A stretch of 64,000 nucleotides of DNA, taken from contig NZ_LAJC01000009.1 of NCBI RefSeq assembly GCF_000981225.1, forward strand, positions 41,008 to 105,007, in the 5' to 3' direction. Every line of letters starts with the position of its first letter. Within the stretch, counting starts at the first letter, position 1. The position numbers were made by a program, and so were the translations under genes. The notes under the pieces are model-generated. The model was not told where the DNA came from, ran no database searches, and saw nothing but the letters and a program-made list of their open reading frames with translations. Shown in pieces: positions 37,855-46,660 of this stretch. The stretch is from Allosalinactinospora lopnorensis. Its GTDB lineage: Bacteria; Actinomycetota; Actinomycetes; Streptosporangiales; Streptosporangiaceae.

Positions 37855-39144
37855 TCACCCGGTGCTCGCCGTTGGGCTCCCGGTCAGGTCGTGGTAGATC
37901 TGCTCGAAGCGCACCAGCGACCTCTGGTACCGGTGCCGGGAGGCGATCGCGCGTCCCGCGGCGCCCATCTCGGCGCGCTCCTCCGGGGAGGCGAGAAGGC
38001 GGCTCAGTCGCGCGGCGAGACCGTCTATGTCGCCCGGCCGGTACAGGTACCCGTTGTGCCCCTCCTCGATCAGGTGCGGCAGCGCCATCGCGTCGGCGGC
38101 GACCACCGGCAGGCCACTGGCCAGCGCTTCCAGGGTGGCGATGCTCTGGAGCTCCGCGGTTCCTGCGATGGCGAAGACATCCGCCGCGCGGTAGACGAGG
38201 GGGAGGTCGTCGTCGGACACGAAGCCCAGGAAGTGCACCCGGTCGGCCACCCCCTCGTCAGCGGCCAGCCGCTCCAGCCGCCTCCGCTGCGCCCCGGTGC
38301 CGGCCAGGAGCAGTTGGGCACCGTCGACGGTGATCCGCGCCACGGCGGAGACGAGGTCCTCGATGTGCTTCTCCTCGTCCAGCCGGCCGACGAAGGCGAA
38401 CGTGGGCCGGTCCGGCACGCCGAAGTGGGCGCGGAACCGGGCGCGTGACGTCAGGATGGATCCGTCGGCCTCCTCCCACATAGGACGGAACCGGTACGTG
38501 TCGATCCCGCAGGAGACCGCCTCCACCGGCCGCTGGAGCCCCTGGTCGACCAGCAGTTGGGCCGCGGTGCGCGTCGGCGTCGTCACGTGGTCGGTCTCGG
38601 CCAGCACCCGGGCGAAGTCGCGCCACGCCAGCCGGCCGATCCGGTTCCGCAGTGGCACGGGGACGTGCAGGTAGTTGAACATGTTCTCCGGCATGAAGTG
38701 GTTGGTGGCCACGACCGGGACGCCGTGCCGGCGCGCGGCCCTCAGGAGCAGGCGGCCCACGACGAAGTGGTTCTGGAGATGGACGACGTCGGGGCGCAGC
38801 CGCGCCAGCAGCCGGTCGACGTGTCCCGGGACCCCGAGCGGGACGGCCAGCCGGACCGTGTCGTGCACCAGGGACGGCACTGAGCGCAACCGGTGTTCGA
38901 GAACGTCGCCGTGCCGCACCGCCCGGGGGCGGCCGTCCGGTGCGGGGCAGAGGAGGTGCACATCGGAGCCGCGTTCGGCGAGCCCGGCGGCGAGCCGGGC
39001 GGTGAAGAACGAGGCGCCGTTGACATCCGGCGGGTACGTGTCGGTCCCGATGAGTACCCGCAGGCACGCGGACCCGGCGCGCGACGGGGTGGCGGTACGT
39101 GCTCGGGCGCCGCTCGAAGGAGCGGAAGGGATGGTCACGGACAT
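37855..39144 (-). CDS. GT4-family glycosyltransferase (PimB/MgtA-like)
   Basis: A 429-residue cytoplasmic or membrane-associated glycosyltransferase, ATG at 39144 with GGGAGA upstream. Rossmann-like N-terminal domain: RVLIGTDTYPPDVNGASFFT, RLRPDVVHLQNHFVVGR. C-terminal nucleotide-sugar domain: FAFVGRLDEEKHIEDLVSAV, VHFLGFVSDDDLPLVYRAAD, and the E-x7-E type motif SIATLEALASGLPVVAADAM. The layout resembles mannosyl- or glucosyltransferases that decorate lipids (phosphatidylinositol mannosides, diacylglycerol). It converges with the MprAB-like operon. Confidence 0.92.
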   Translation of the reverse strand: MSVTIPSAPSSGARARTATPSRAGSACLRVLIGTDTYPPDVNGASFFTARLAAGLAERGSDVHLLCPAPDGRPRAVRHGDVLEHRLRSVPSLVHDTVRLAVPLGVPGHVDRLLARLRPDVVHLQNHFVVGRLLLRAARRHGVPVVATNHFMPENMFNYLHVPVPLRNRIGRLAWRDFARVLAETDHVTTPTRTAAQLLVDQGLQRPVEAVSCGIDTYRFRPMWEEADGSILTSRARFRAHFGVPDRPTFAFVGRLDEEKHIEDLVSAVARITVDGAQLLLAGTGAQRRRLERLAADEGVADRVHFLGFVSDDDLPLVYRAADVFAIAGTAELQSIATLEALASGLPVVAADAMALPHLIEEGHNGYLYRPGDIDGLAARLSRLLASPEERAEMGAAGRAIASRHRYQRSLVRFEQIYHDLTGSPTASTG

Positions 39145-39893
39145 GGTCAGATCTCCCGGTGAATGCGCGAGGTGCGGCGCGCACCACGATTGTGGCCCCC
39201 CGTTGCCTGCCGTCGTCCGCACGGTGACGGCAAGGAGTCCGCTGAGTACCACGCGGTGTCCAGAACGATACTCCCGCAGCGGTTGGTTACACACGGTGCG
39301 GATACGTGTGTCTTCGGATGCGGAGCAGAAATGGCGCGGACGGTCGGCGGCGCAAGAGGGGAGAAAGCGCGGCCGACCGCCTGCGCGCGAGGAAGGAACG
39401 CGCAGGCGGCCGGCCGCGGCCGGTATGCGGCGCCCCGCGCCCGGAACGGTGCCGGGCGGTGCCGGATACGAAGGCGTTAACGGCGGGCCGTCCCCGTCCT
39501 GGTTCTCCGGGCGGGCCGTGCGCCGTGGTCGCGGCCGGGTGCCGTTCGAGCCGCGACCGCGCAGCGACGGCGGCCTGCCGATGGGTCGCCGGGACCCGTG
39601 GAACGGGGAGTGTGCTCGCGCTCCGGCGATCACGGCGCGAACACCCTTCCGCACCTTCGGCCGGGAACCACCCGCTGCCCGTGCACGCCCTTCCCGCCCG
39701 GTCCGACGGCGAAGGGCCCGCGGTTAACGCCGTTCTTGGCGGATCGGATTCCCGCGATTTCGGCGTTCATGCGTCGATCGGGGGACGGATTCCATCACGA
39801 TCACGCAACCGTGCCCGCCTCGCGTCCCCCGGGCGAGGCGGGCACGGCGCCGCCGCGAGGACATGGACGGTGGCCCTCGCGGTGGTCCCGGCG
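39145..39893. other. long intergenic region upstream of the glycosyltransferase
   Basis: These 749 bases hold no gene I can support; open frames are in poor codon usage and lack ribosome binding sites. A strong hairpin at 39809-39847 ends the HtrA transcript. A tract of CGGCCGCGGCCGG-type symmetry occurs at about 39411-39424. The glycosyltransferase promoter should be in the right part of 39145-39300, which is locally less GC-rich. Confidence 0.5.
39809..39847. terminator. hairpin terminator of the HtrA-like gene
   Basis: A perfect 15-bp stem (CCGTGCCCGCCTCGC) with a nine-base loop lies 47-85 bases beyond the protease stop codon. Confidence 0.85.
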
Positions 39894-41550
39894 CTATTCG
39901 CCGATGCTCTCGGCGGACTGGGCGGAGAGGGTCAGCTCGGTCTCCGCGGAGTTCCCGCCGCGCTCGTAGCCGATGGTCACCGTCTCACCGGGCTGGTGGG
40001 AGCGCACCGTCGCGATCAACTCGTCGGGATTGGTGACCTCCTCGTCGTTGACCGAGGTGATGATGTCGCCCTCCTGGAGGCCGGCCTCGCCCGCGGCGCC
40101 TTCCCCGCTGACCTCCACGAGCTCGACGCCGCCGTCGGCCGTCGCGGTGATGGTGGCGTCGATGGCCGCGTAGTTGGCCCGCCCGTCCTCCAGCAGTTGC
40201 TCGGCGATCGGCTGCGCCTGGTTGATCGGGATGGCGAAGCCCAGGCCGATCGACCCGACCTCGCCTGCTGCGCCGCCGGTGCCGGCGATGGCCGTGTTGA
40301 TCCCGACGACCTCACCGTTCATGTTCATCAGCGGCCCGCCGGAGTTGCCGGGGTTGATCGGGGCGTCGGTCTGGATGGCGTTGATGACCGTCGAGGTCTG
40401 CGCCTGCGGCTGCGATTCGGGCTCCTCCGGCGGCTGGAACGGGAAGTCCGGCTGCTGCTGCCCCTCCTGCTCCGGCCGCTCCTGCTCGACCACGCCGGTG
40501 TTCACCGGCCGGTCGAGCGCGCTGACCACACCGGAGGTCACGGTCCCCGTGAGGCCCAGCGGCGAGCCGATGGCGACGACGTCCGCCCCCACCTCGACCT
40601 TCTCGGAGTCACCGAACACCGCGGGAGTGAGGTCGTTCTGCCCTTCGGCCTGCAGCACCGCGAGGTCGGAGACCGGGTCGGCGCCGACCACCTCCGCATC
40701 GGCCTCCTCGCTGTCGTGGAAGCGCACCCGCGTCGTGTCGCCCTCGGCCTGGGCGACGACGTGGGCGTTGGTCAGGATCTGGCCGTCGGAGCTGATGACG
40801 ACCCCGCTTCCGGTGCCCTGGCCGGCCTGGATGGAGACCACGCTGGGCAGGGTCTTGTCGGCGACCTCGCTGACGCTTCCGGTGGACACCGAGCTCGCCT
40901 GCCCGTCGGTGAGCGAACTGAGCGGCCGTCCACCGAGCCCCGGGGCGAACTCCATGGTGATGAGCGTCGCGGCCGGGCCCACGATGAGACTGGTGACCAA
41001 CGCGGTGACCGCCGCCACGATCAGGACCCTGCCGCGCCCCCGGCGTCCGCCGTGGCCGGGTTGCGGAGCCGGCAGACCGGAGGCCGACTCCGGCGGAGGA
41101 CCGAAACCGGAATCGCCGCCGCCGTACCCGCCGGCGCCGTGCCCTCCCATGCCCGGCTGCGGACCGCTCGAATGCGCGCCGAACGCGTACGGGTCGCCGC
41201 CGACCGCGCCCCACGGGGGCTGCGGCCCTGTAGGGGGGTGGCCGGCGGACCCGGTGTACTCACCGGGAGCGGAGCGCCGGTTGTGCATCAGGTTCGCGAT
41301 GAAGGGGCGCTGCGCGGCGGGTCCTCCGGGGCCCTGCGGCGCGTCGAACGGGGACTGCGTGGAGCCTCCCTGCCACGTCTGCCTGGGCGGCCGTGCCGGA
41401 TCCGACTGCTGTCCGGGAACGTCGGGGCCGGCCGGGCCGGCTGTCGGCGGGCCACTGGCCGGGGTCAGAGGATTGGTCGGCGCCGTCTCGTCGCGCCTGG
41501 AGCCCTCCAGCTTCGTCGCGGCCACCGCCGGTGTGGTCGCTCGCGCTCAT
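39894..41550 (-). CDS. HtrA/DegP-like S1C serine protease with PDZ domain, membrane anchored (frame break near start)
   Basis: A membrane-bound protease of about 551 residues. A long Pro/Gly/Ser-rich cytoplasmic region (to about 160) leads to one transmembrane helix (VLIVAAVTALVTSLIVGPAA), an extracellular trypsin-like domain with His in TNAHVVAQ, Asp in VSDLAVLQAEG and Ser in INPGNSGGPLMN, and a C-terminal PDZ domain (AAGEAGLQEGDIITSVNDEE). The only good start is ATG at 41550 (GGAGGAGCAC before it: MSASDHTGGGRDEAGG). That frame joins the main one if one base of the C run at 41503-41505 is dropped; otherwise a GTG at 41525 must serve. Between strands of the protease domain lies a Gln/Pro/Glu-rich insertion of about 35 residues. 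PepD-like; probably part of the envelope stress response with the nearby MprAB pair. Confidence 0.92.
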
Positions 41551-41928
41551 GTGCTCCTCCGGGAATGGTCGCCCGCCGTGTTCGCGGTTTCACGTTCTTA
41601 CCTATGAATACCCATGATGCGTGCGGCGAGTAAGAACGCGGTGAGACATCGGATAGGCGGGGTTTCGAGACAGTCTGCCATTGCGGGGGCAGTAGCGCCC
41701 GGAAGGGAGAGTTTCCTCCCTGTGAGAGCGCTAATCGGCGCGTCGTAGCTGTGCACGAGGCGATGTGCCGGATCATGGACGCGTGCCCCCGCCCCTCTCA
41801 CCTGGTCCGCCGCGTGGCCGCCCACCAACCCGAGGTCCGCAGGCCACGCGGTGTTCAAACAACAGGAACGCAGGAGAGCAGCGCCGAGCATACAACGGAG
41901 GTGCCCTGGCCCGCCGGGAGCGGCCGGT
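41551..41928. other. intergenic region upstream of HtrA with an inverted repeat
   Basis: No gene seen in these 378 bases. CGTTCTTAC at 41593-41601 and GTAAGAACG at 41630-41638 form a 9-bp inverted repeat, 43-88 bases upstream of the HtrA ATG, in A/T-richer DNA. This is a plausible regulator site. Further right, CCGCGTGGCC at 41810-41819 and its complement at 41842-41851 could end the spermidine-synthase-like transcript. Confidence 0.5.
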
Positions 41929-43512
41929 CTAGTATCCGCGCCATCCCTGCTGGTGGTAGCCGATGATGTGCGGGTGCAGCAGAGTGGAGGCCTTGGGGTC
42001 CTCAGGGCGCCGGTCCTTCGGGAAGACGAGCGCGGCCCGCAGCACATCGCTGTCGAGGAACCGCAGTCTGGGGTGGTCTTCGGGGAGTTCGACATCGGGG
42101 GCCCCGCCAGAGGTGGCGAGAAAGAAACCCCAGTTGCCGAAGCTGGGCACGTCCACGTTGTAGGGGGTGTTGGGCAAGCCCGCCTCTTCCAGCGCCCGGC
42201 CCACGCTCCAGTAGGCAGCGGAGGCGAAGTACGGCGAGCCGCCCTGGATGGCGGCGCGTCCGCCGTCGGAGAGGGCTTCGCGCACCAGGGAGTAGAACTC
42301 CACGGTGTACAGCTTCGAGGTTCCGACGTCCTGACCGTCGGGGAGGTCGCCGATGACGACGTCGAACCGCTGCCTGTTCTCGCGCAGCCAGGTGAACGCG
42401 TCGGCGTTGACCACATCGACACGGGGGTCCTCGAACGCTCCGTCGTTCAGCTCGCGGATCACCGGGTCGGTCCGGGAGAGCCGGACCACCTCCGGGTCCA
42501 GATCGACCAGCGTGACATTCTCGACGTCGTCGTAGCGCAGGATCTCACGCACTCCGAGGCCGTCGCCGCCGCCGAGCAGCAGTACATCCTCGCGCTCCCC
42601 GGCCATGGCCGGGTGGACCAGCGACTCGTGGTAGCGGTACTCGTCGAGGGAGGAGAACTGCAGGTCCCCGTTCAGAAAGAGCCGGACGTCCCTGCCGTCC
42701 AGCGACTCGGTGACGACGATCTCCTGGTAGTCGGTGCGTTCCGCGTAGACGACGGGATCGCGGTAGAGGGCCTGGCGCGCAGTGAGTTCGAACCGGTCCG
42801 AAGCGAACAGTGTCAGCGTGAGCAGCACCAGCACCACGCTGAGCCCGCCGCCCAGCAGCAGCCGCGCCCTGCCGCTCAGGTCCTCGCGGAACAGCCACAG
42901 CACGACGGCCACACCCACGACCGCGTTGAGCGCACCGACCATGAGGGCGCCTTTCGGCAGCCCGAACAGCGGCAGCAGCAGGAACGGGAAGGCCAGGCCG
43001 CCGAGGAGGCCGCCCACGTAGTCGGCCGCGAACAGGTCGGCGACCGCGTGGGAGGCGTCCTGTTTCCGGATGCGCTGGATCAGGGTCATCAGCAGCGGGA
43101 TCTCCGCCCCGATAAGCGCCCCGATCGCGAACGCCAGGAGGACCAGCGCCGGCTGGTACATCGAGAACCACGCGAAGGCCGCGTACAACAGGAGCACCGA
43201 AAGGCCGCCGATGAGCGACAGCAGCCCTTCGATCACCGCGAAGGAGAAGGCGGGCCGGGCCTGCAGCCGCTTGGAGGCAAGGGAGCCGATTCCCATCGCG
43301 AACACCATGACCGACAGCACGATCGAGGCCTGGGTGATGGTGTCGCCGAGCAGGTAGCTGCCGATCGAGACCAGCGCGAGTTCGTAGACGAGGCCGCACG
43401 CGGCGCAGACGAAGACCGCGAACAGCACCAGGAAGCGGGCCGGCCGCGGCGGGACGGGGAGTCTCAGCCGGGTCTGGCCCGCTTCCTCGGATACGGTGAC
43501 CGGATCGGTCAT
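41929..43512 (-). CDS. membrane-embedded spermidine synthase-like protein (polyamine aminopropyltransferase family)
   Basis: A 527-residue protein. The first 235 residues contain about seven transmembrane helices (FLVLFAVFVCAACGLVYELA, LIGGLSVLLLYAAFAWFS, ALMVGALNAVVGVAVVLWLF). The rest is a Rossmann-type spermidine synthase domain with DYQEIVVTE, LNGDLQFSSLDEYRYHESLV, the nucleotide motif VLLLGGGDGLGVREIL, VTLVDLDPEVV and DVVIGDLPDGQD. The substrate-binding Tyr/His/Glu tract is retained, so activity on decarboxylated SAM is plausible. The start overlaps the DUF350 stop by one base. Many actinobacteria have this TM-SpeE fusion in the same gene order; the true product is unproven. Confidence 0.92.
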   Translation of the reverse strand: MTDPVTVSEEAGQTRLRLPVPPRPARFLVLFAVFVCAACGLVYELALVSIGSYLLGDTITQASIVLSVMVFAMGIGSLASKRLQARPAFSFAVIEGLLSLIGGLSVLLLYAAFAWFSMYQPALVLLAFAIGALIGAEIPLLMTLIQRIRKQDASHAVADLFAADYVGGLLGGLAFPFLLLPLFGLPKGALMVGALNAVVGVAVVLWLFREDLSGRARLLLGGGLSVVLVLLTLTLFASDRFELTARQALYRDPVVYAERTDYQEIVVTESLDGRDVRLFLNGDLQFSSLDEYRYHESLVHPAMAGEREDVLLLGGGDGLGVREILRYDDVENVTLVDLDPEVVRLSRTDPVIRELNDGAFEDPRVDVVNADAFTWLRENRQRFDVVIGDLPDGQDVGTSKLYTVEFYSLVREALSDGGRAAIQGGSPYFASAAYWSVGRALEEAGLPNTPYNVDVPSFGNWGFFLATSGGAPDVELPEDHPRLRFLDSDVLRAALVFPKDRRPEDPKASTLLHPHIIGYHQQGWRGY

Positions 43513-43931
43513 CAGGAGATCGCCGCTGCCATGACCAGCGCGATGGAGAAGTGCGTGGCGGCGTTGACCCAGGCCGCCGGGTGCAGCTCGGAGTCGCTGA
43601 GGACGTCGCCCAGCTTGGCGGGGGTCAGCAGGTCGATGATCAGGAACGAGGCCGTCATCATGAACAGGCCGACCAGGCCGTAGACGACGGTGGTGAACAG
43701 GCCGGTCACCAGCCCCACCTCGCTCGCGTAGATCGCCGAAACGACGACGATCGCCACGCCGAGGGTGTTGGCCGAGAGGATGAGGGTCGCGTTCCGGTTC
43801 CGCTCCTCCCAGATGAGCTTGTGCAGCCGGCCGGGGGTGATGAGGTCCACCAACAGGTAACCGAGGATCATGATCAGCAGGCCGACGGCGCCGTAGGCGA
43901 GCGCCGCACCGACGTTGAACAGGGTTTCCAT
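43512..43931 (-). CDS. DUF350 membrane protein
   Basis: A 139-residue protein with four transmembrane helices in two related halves: ALAYGAVGLLIMILGYLLVD with DLITPGRLHKLI, and VYGLVGLFMMTASFLIIDLL with TPAKLGDV, an internal DUF350 duplication. ATG at 43931 with GAGGAAC. The motif [V/I]DLxTPxxL occurs twice. Function unknown; DUF350 proteins are repeatedly encoded with polyamine or peptide ligase-like enzymes and stress proteins. The stop overlaps the next gene by one base, so the two products are probably made together. Confidence 0.93.
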   Translation of the reverse strand: METLFNVGAALAYGAVGLLIMILGYLLVDLITPGRLHKLIWEERNRNATLILSANTLGVAIVVVSAIYASEVGLVTGLFTTVVYGLVGLFMMTASFLIIDLLTPAKLGDVLSDSELHPAAWVNAATHFSIALVMAAAIS

Positions 43932-44155
43932 ATGTTCCTCGTCATTCTTGGGGTGAGGGGTCAGGGGCCATTCGGTTGTTCTCCGGAGCCGCTGGCGTCG
44001 CGGCGCCGGCCTCAACGGGGAGGCCGGGGGCCGGAGTGCGTCTCGTCTGTCCGGTACCGCCGACCGGACCGGGAGGCGGTCGTCCTGGTGCCGGAGGCGG
44101 CGGGCGGCGCCAGACCGCCCTCCCGCTCACCTGGGACCGGGCGCGCGCGAAGGGG

Positions 44156-44404
44156 TCACTTGCCGAAGCCGGGGCCGCCGCCGCGGTAGTCGCTTCCGCC
44201 GCCGCCGGTGGTGCTGGTGTTTCCACCGCCCATGCCGCCGAAGAAGAAGAATCCTCCTCCGCCTCCGCCACCGCCACCGCCGCCGCTGCTGTCGCCACTG
44301 CTGCTGGAGCAGCTGCCGAGCAGGATGAGGAGCAGGAAGAGCGCGGCGACCACGGCCACAGCCGTGATGATCTTCCTCTGGGCCTCGTTCAGGTTGTCAT
44401 CCAT
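44156..44404 (-). CDS. small Gly-rich membrane protein or lipoprotein
   Basis: An 82-residue protein, ATG at 44404, overlapping the DUF2617 gene end by 8 bases. MDDNLNEAQRKIITAVAVVA begins a single hydrophobic helix ending in LILLGSCSSSS, which can be read as a lipobox (L-G-S-C). The outer part is almost only Gly, Ser, Phe and Thr, including a run of eleven Gly and four Phe. Because it occupies the small-lipoprotein slot in this conserved operon type, it may be the surface component. A family name such as DUF4247 is possible by position, but the sequence itself is too biased to decide. About 220 bases without a gene follow. Confidence 0.75.
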   Translation of the reverse strand: MDDNLNEAQRKIITAVAVVAALFLLLILLGSCSSSSGDSSGGGGGGGGGGGFFFFGGMGGGNTSTTGGGGSDYRGGGPGFGK

Positions 44405-44957
44405 TGGTCTGTCCTCTGCTGCGGGGATGTGGCCGCCCGAGGGCGATAGAGGTCGTGGTCGTGACCAGCTCGCCGCTTTGGGGGTAGGCGTGCCAGGTGC
44501 GCCAGGAGAGCGGTTCCCTCTCCGCCGGGCCGGCGATCACCGCCATGGCGGTGATCGCGAGGAGGTCGCCGGGGAACGTGGCGAGCAACCCGTCCGGGTG
44601 CGCGGATATCGCCCTGCTCAGGCGGGTTACACGCGCGGTGAACTCGCCGGGAGCGAGAGTCTCGACAGTGGAGGCGAACAGGTAGCGGGAGGCGCCGTCG
44701 ACATCGGCGGTGGCCCGCTCCGGCAGGGCGCCGCTCGCCCCCGGCAGGCAAGCGACGGTCTCCAGCAGCGTTTCCGGGCCGTCGTCGCTGATCCCGGCCC
44801 GCACCTGGTGGGAGGCGCCGAGCACCCGGAGCTCGGCGAAGGCGGGGCCGGCGCGCACCACCCGTGTCGCGAGAGGGGCGATGGGCGCGTGTCCAAGCGT
44901 CCAGGTGAGATCGGCGGCACGGGTGTCGACGAACGGCGCGCGGATTCCGGCGCGCAC
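44397..44957 (-). CDS. DUF2617 family protein
   Basis: A 186-residue soluble protein. GTG at 44957 with GGGAGG seven bases upstream. Family pattern: TRAADLTWTLGHAPIAPLAT at the N terminus, ELRVLGASHQVRAG, LPERATADVDGASRYLFAST and the end ELVTTTTSIALGRP. DUF2617 is mostly found in actinobacterial genomes beside DUF4178, DUF350 and spermidine-synthase-like genes, as here. Function unknown. Overlaps its downstream neighbour by eight bases. Confidence 0.9.
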   Translation of the reverse strand: MRAGIRAPFVDTRAADLTWTLGHAPIAPLATRVVRAGPAFAELRVLGASHQVRAGISDDGPETLLETVACLPGASGALPERATADVDGASRYLFASTVETLAPGEFTARVTRLSRAISAHPDGLLATFPGDLLAITAMAVIAGPAEREPLSWRTWHAYPQSGELVTTTTSIALGRPHPRSRGQTNG

Positions 44958-44960
44958 GGT

Positions 44961-45566
44961 TCAGCCTCCCGGGTAGATCGTGAAACTGCCGTTGGGCACC
45001 GTGGTGCCGATGGCCACCTCCCAGCGGCCGTGGTCGAACCGCTCGAATGCCAGGTGGCTTCCGTCAGGCGCTTCGTAGTCCACGTAGTCCATCCCGCCCT
45101 GGGCCGGGAGGCCCGTGGTGCCCTCGGAGCGGTAGGCGGCGGAGCCGCGCTCGACCATCCGGTACCGGGCGCCTTCGAAGTCGATCGTGTCGCTGTAGGG
45201 GGTGAGGTCCAGCTCGGGGCGGCCGGTCCACATCGCCATCTGGACGTCGGGGTCGGCCTCGACCGACAGCCAGCGCTTGCCCTCGGGTATCTCCAGGAAG
45301 TGCTCGGCCCACGCATAGCCGCCCTCGGACAATCGCAGCGTGCCGCGGATCCAGGTGCGTTCGACGCCGAAGTCCAGCATGTCCCCGGCCTTGAGCGAGC
45401 GGGGGTCGCCCTGCAGGTCGTGCGTCTGGGCGAACGGGTCCTGCGGTGGGGGCGGCGGGGGAGGGGCGGCGTGGGGTGACGATGGGCGGTTGGGGCGCCA
45501 GAGGTAGATCACGAAGGCGATCAGTGCGCCGATGATCAACAACAGCAGTAGTTTCTCCACTGCCAC
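44961..45566 (-). CDS. DUF4178 protein with N-terminal membrane anchor
   Basis: A 201-residue protein; GTG at 45566 or the second GTG at 45560, which has the better spacing to GAGG. One transmembrane helix at about residues 4-23 (KLLLLLIIGALIAFVIYLW), a Pro-rich linker, then DUF4178 (about 55-195): LKAGDMLDFGVERTWIRGTL, YAWAEHFLEIPEGKRWLSVE, RYRMVERGSAAYRSEGTTGL. It starts the five-gene operon that ends with the spermidine-synthase-like protein. DUF4178 is a beta-rich domain of unknown role. Confidence 0.9.
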   Translation of the reverse strand: MAVEKLLLLLIIGALIAFVIYLWRPNRPSSPHAAPPPPPPPQDPFAQTHDLQGDPRSLKAGDMLDFGVERTWIRGTLRLSEGGYAWAEHFLEIPEGKRWLSVEADPDVQMAMWTGRPELDLTPYSDTIDFEGARYRMVERGSAAYRSEGTTGLPAQGGMDYVDYEAPDGSHLAFERFDHGRWEVAIGTTVPNGSFTIYPGG

Positions 45567-45754
45567 GCCTCGCTTCCCGGTCGGCCCGATCCCGTGACGC
45601 GGACACGGTTCATATCAGCTCATATCGGCGCATAGAGCCTACCGATCCTGCGCCGTGTGAAGACCACCTGGGCCGATGCCGGTCACCTGGGAACCCGCGA
45701 GGTGCGGCGTGCGTCCAATGACAGGAGGCGCTGCTCTTACCGGTGGAGCCGCGG

Positions 45755-46627
45755 TCAGCCCGTGGTGCCTGTCCCGGTTTCGGCGGGAAGTTCCGGGTCG
45801 GAGGCCCACGCCCCCCAGGAGCCGGGGTAGAGGCGGGCGCCGGTGAGACCCGCATGCTCCATGGCCAGCAGGTCGAGGCAGGAGGTCACACCGGAACCGC
45901 AGTAGGCGGTGACGGTTCGGGCGGAGTCGGCGCCCAGCGCGGAGAACCGTTCCCGCAGGCGCTCCGGCGCGGCGAGGCGGCCGTCCTCGGTGAGGTTGTC
46001 CTGCCACGGGGCGCTGCGCGCTCCCGGGATGTGGCCGGGGCGGGGATCGACCGGGGCCGGCGCCTCACCCGTGTAGCGGCCGTGTACCCGCGCGTCCAGC
46101 AGCATCCTGGAGGGGTCGCCGAGCTCGGCGTGCACGGTGGCGGTGTCCACGACGCGGTCGCCGGGCCAGGGGACCGGGGTTCGGCGCTGTGGTTTCAGCG
46201 TCACCTGCCCGGTTTCCAGGGGACCGGTCCACGCCTGGATACCGCCGTCGAGCAGTGCCGCGGGCGAGCCGATCAGCCGCAGCATCCACACCAGCCGTGC
46301 CGCGGTGGATCCTCCGGAGTCGTCGTAGGCGATGACGGTCGTGTCGTCTCCGATGCCGAGCTCGCCGAGAGCGGTGGCGAAGATCTGCGGGTCGGGAAGC
46401 GGGTGGCGCCCGACCTCGGCCGTCGCGGGCCCCGCGAGGTCGGTGTCCACGTCGACGAACACCGCGTCAGGCAGATGCCCTCTGAGATAGGCGGCGTGCC
46501 CGGACCTGCCGTCGAGGTACCAGCGGACGTCGGCCACCACGATCCGGCTCCCCTCGACCCGATTCTCGTTCAGCCACTCGGGAGTGACCGCGACGGGGAA
46601 CGGGGAGGGGGTTTCCTGCTGTGCCAT
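45755..46627 (-). CDS. tandem-rhodanese sulfurtransferase (thiosulfate or 3-mercaptopyruvate type)
   Basis: A 290-residue protein with an inactive N-terminal rhodanese domain (DGRSGHAAYLRGHLPDAVFV) and an active C-terminal domain whose loop is YCGSGVTSCLDLLAMEHAG, with catalytic Cys. CGSGVTS is closer to 3-mercaptopyruvate sulfurtransferases (CGSGVTA) than to CRKGVTA rhodaneses. Role: transfer of sulfur to cyanide or thiols, or redox protection. Single gene, ATG at 46627. Confidence 0.93.
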   Translation of the reverse strand: MAQQETPSPFPVAVTPEWLNENRVEGSRIVVADVRWYLDGRSGHAAYLRGHLPDAVFVDVDTDLAGPATAEVGRHPLPDPQIFATALGELGIGDDTTVIAYDDSGGSTAARLVWMLRLIGSPAALLDGGIQAWTGPLETGQVTLKPQRRTPVPWPGDRVVDTATVHAELGDPSRMLLDARVHGRYTGEAPAPVDPRPGHIPGARSAPWQDNLTEDGRLAAPERLRERFSALGADSARTVTAYCGSGVTSCLDLLAMEHAGLTGARLYPGSWGAWASDPELPAETGTGTTG

Positions 46628-46660
46628 AGCCGCCAGGCTATACCAGCCCGGTTCCGCTGG

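Noticed and set aside
39145..39800. Small open frames in the long gap before the glycosyltransferase
   Set aside because: No ribosome binding sites, Arg/Gly/Pro-biased translations, and no motifs.
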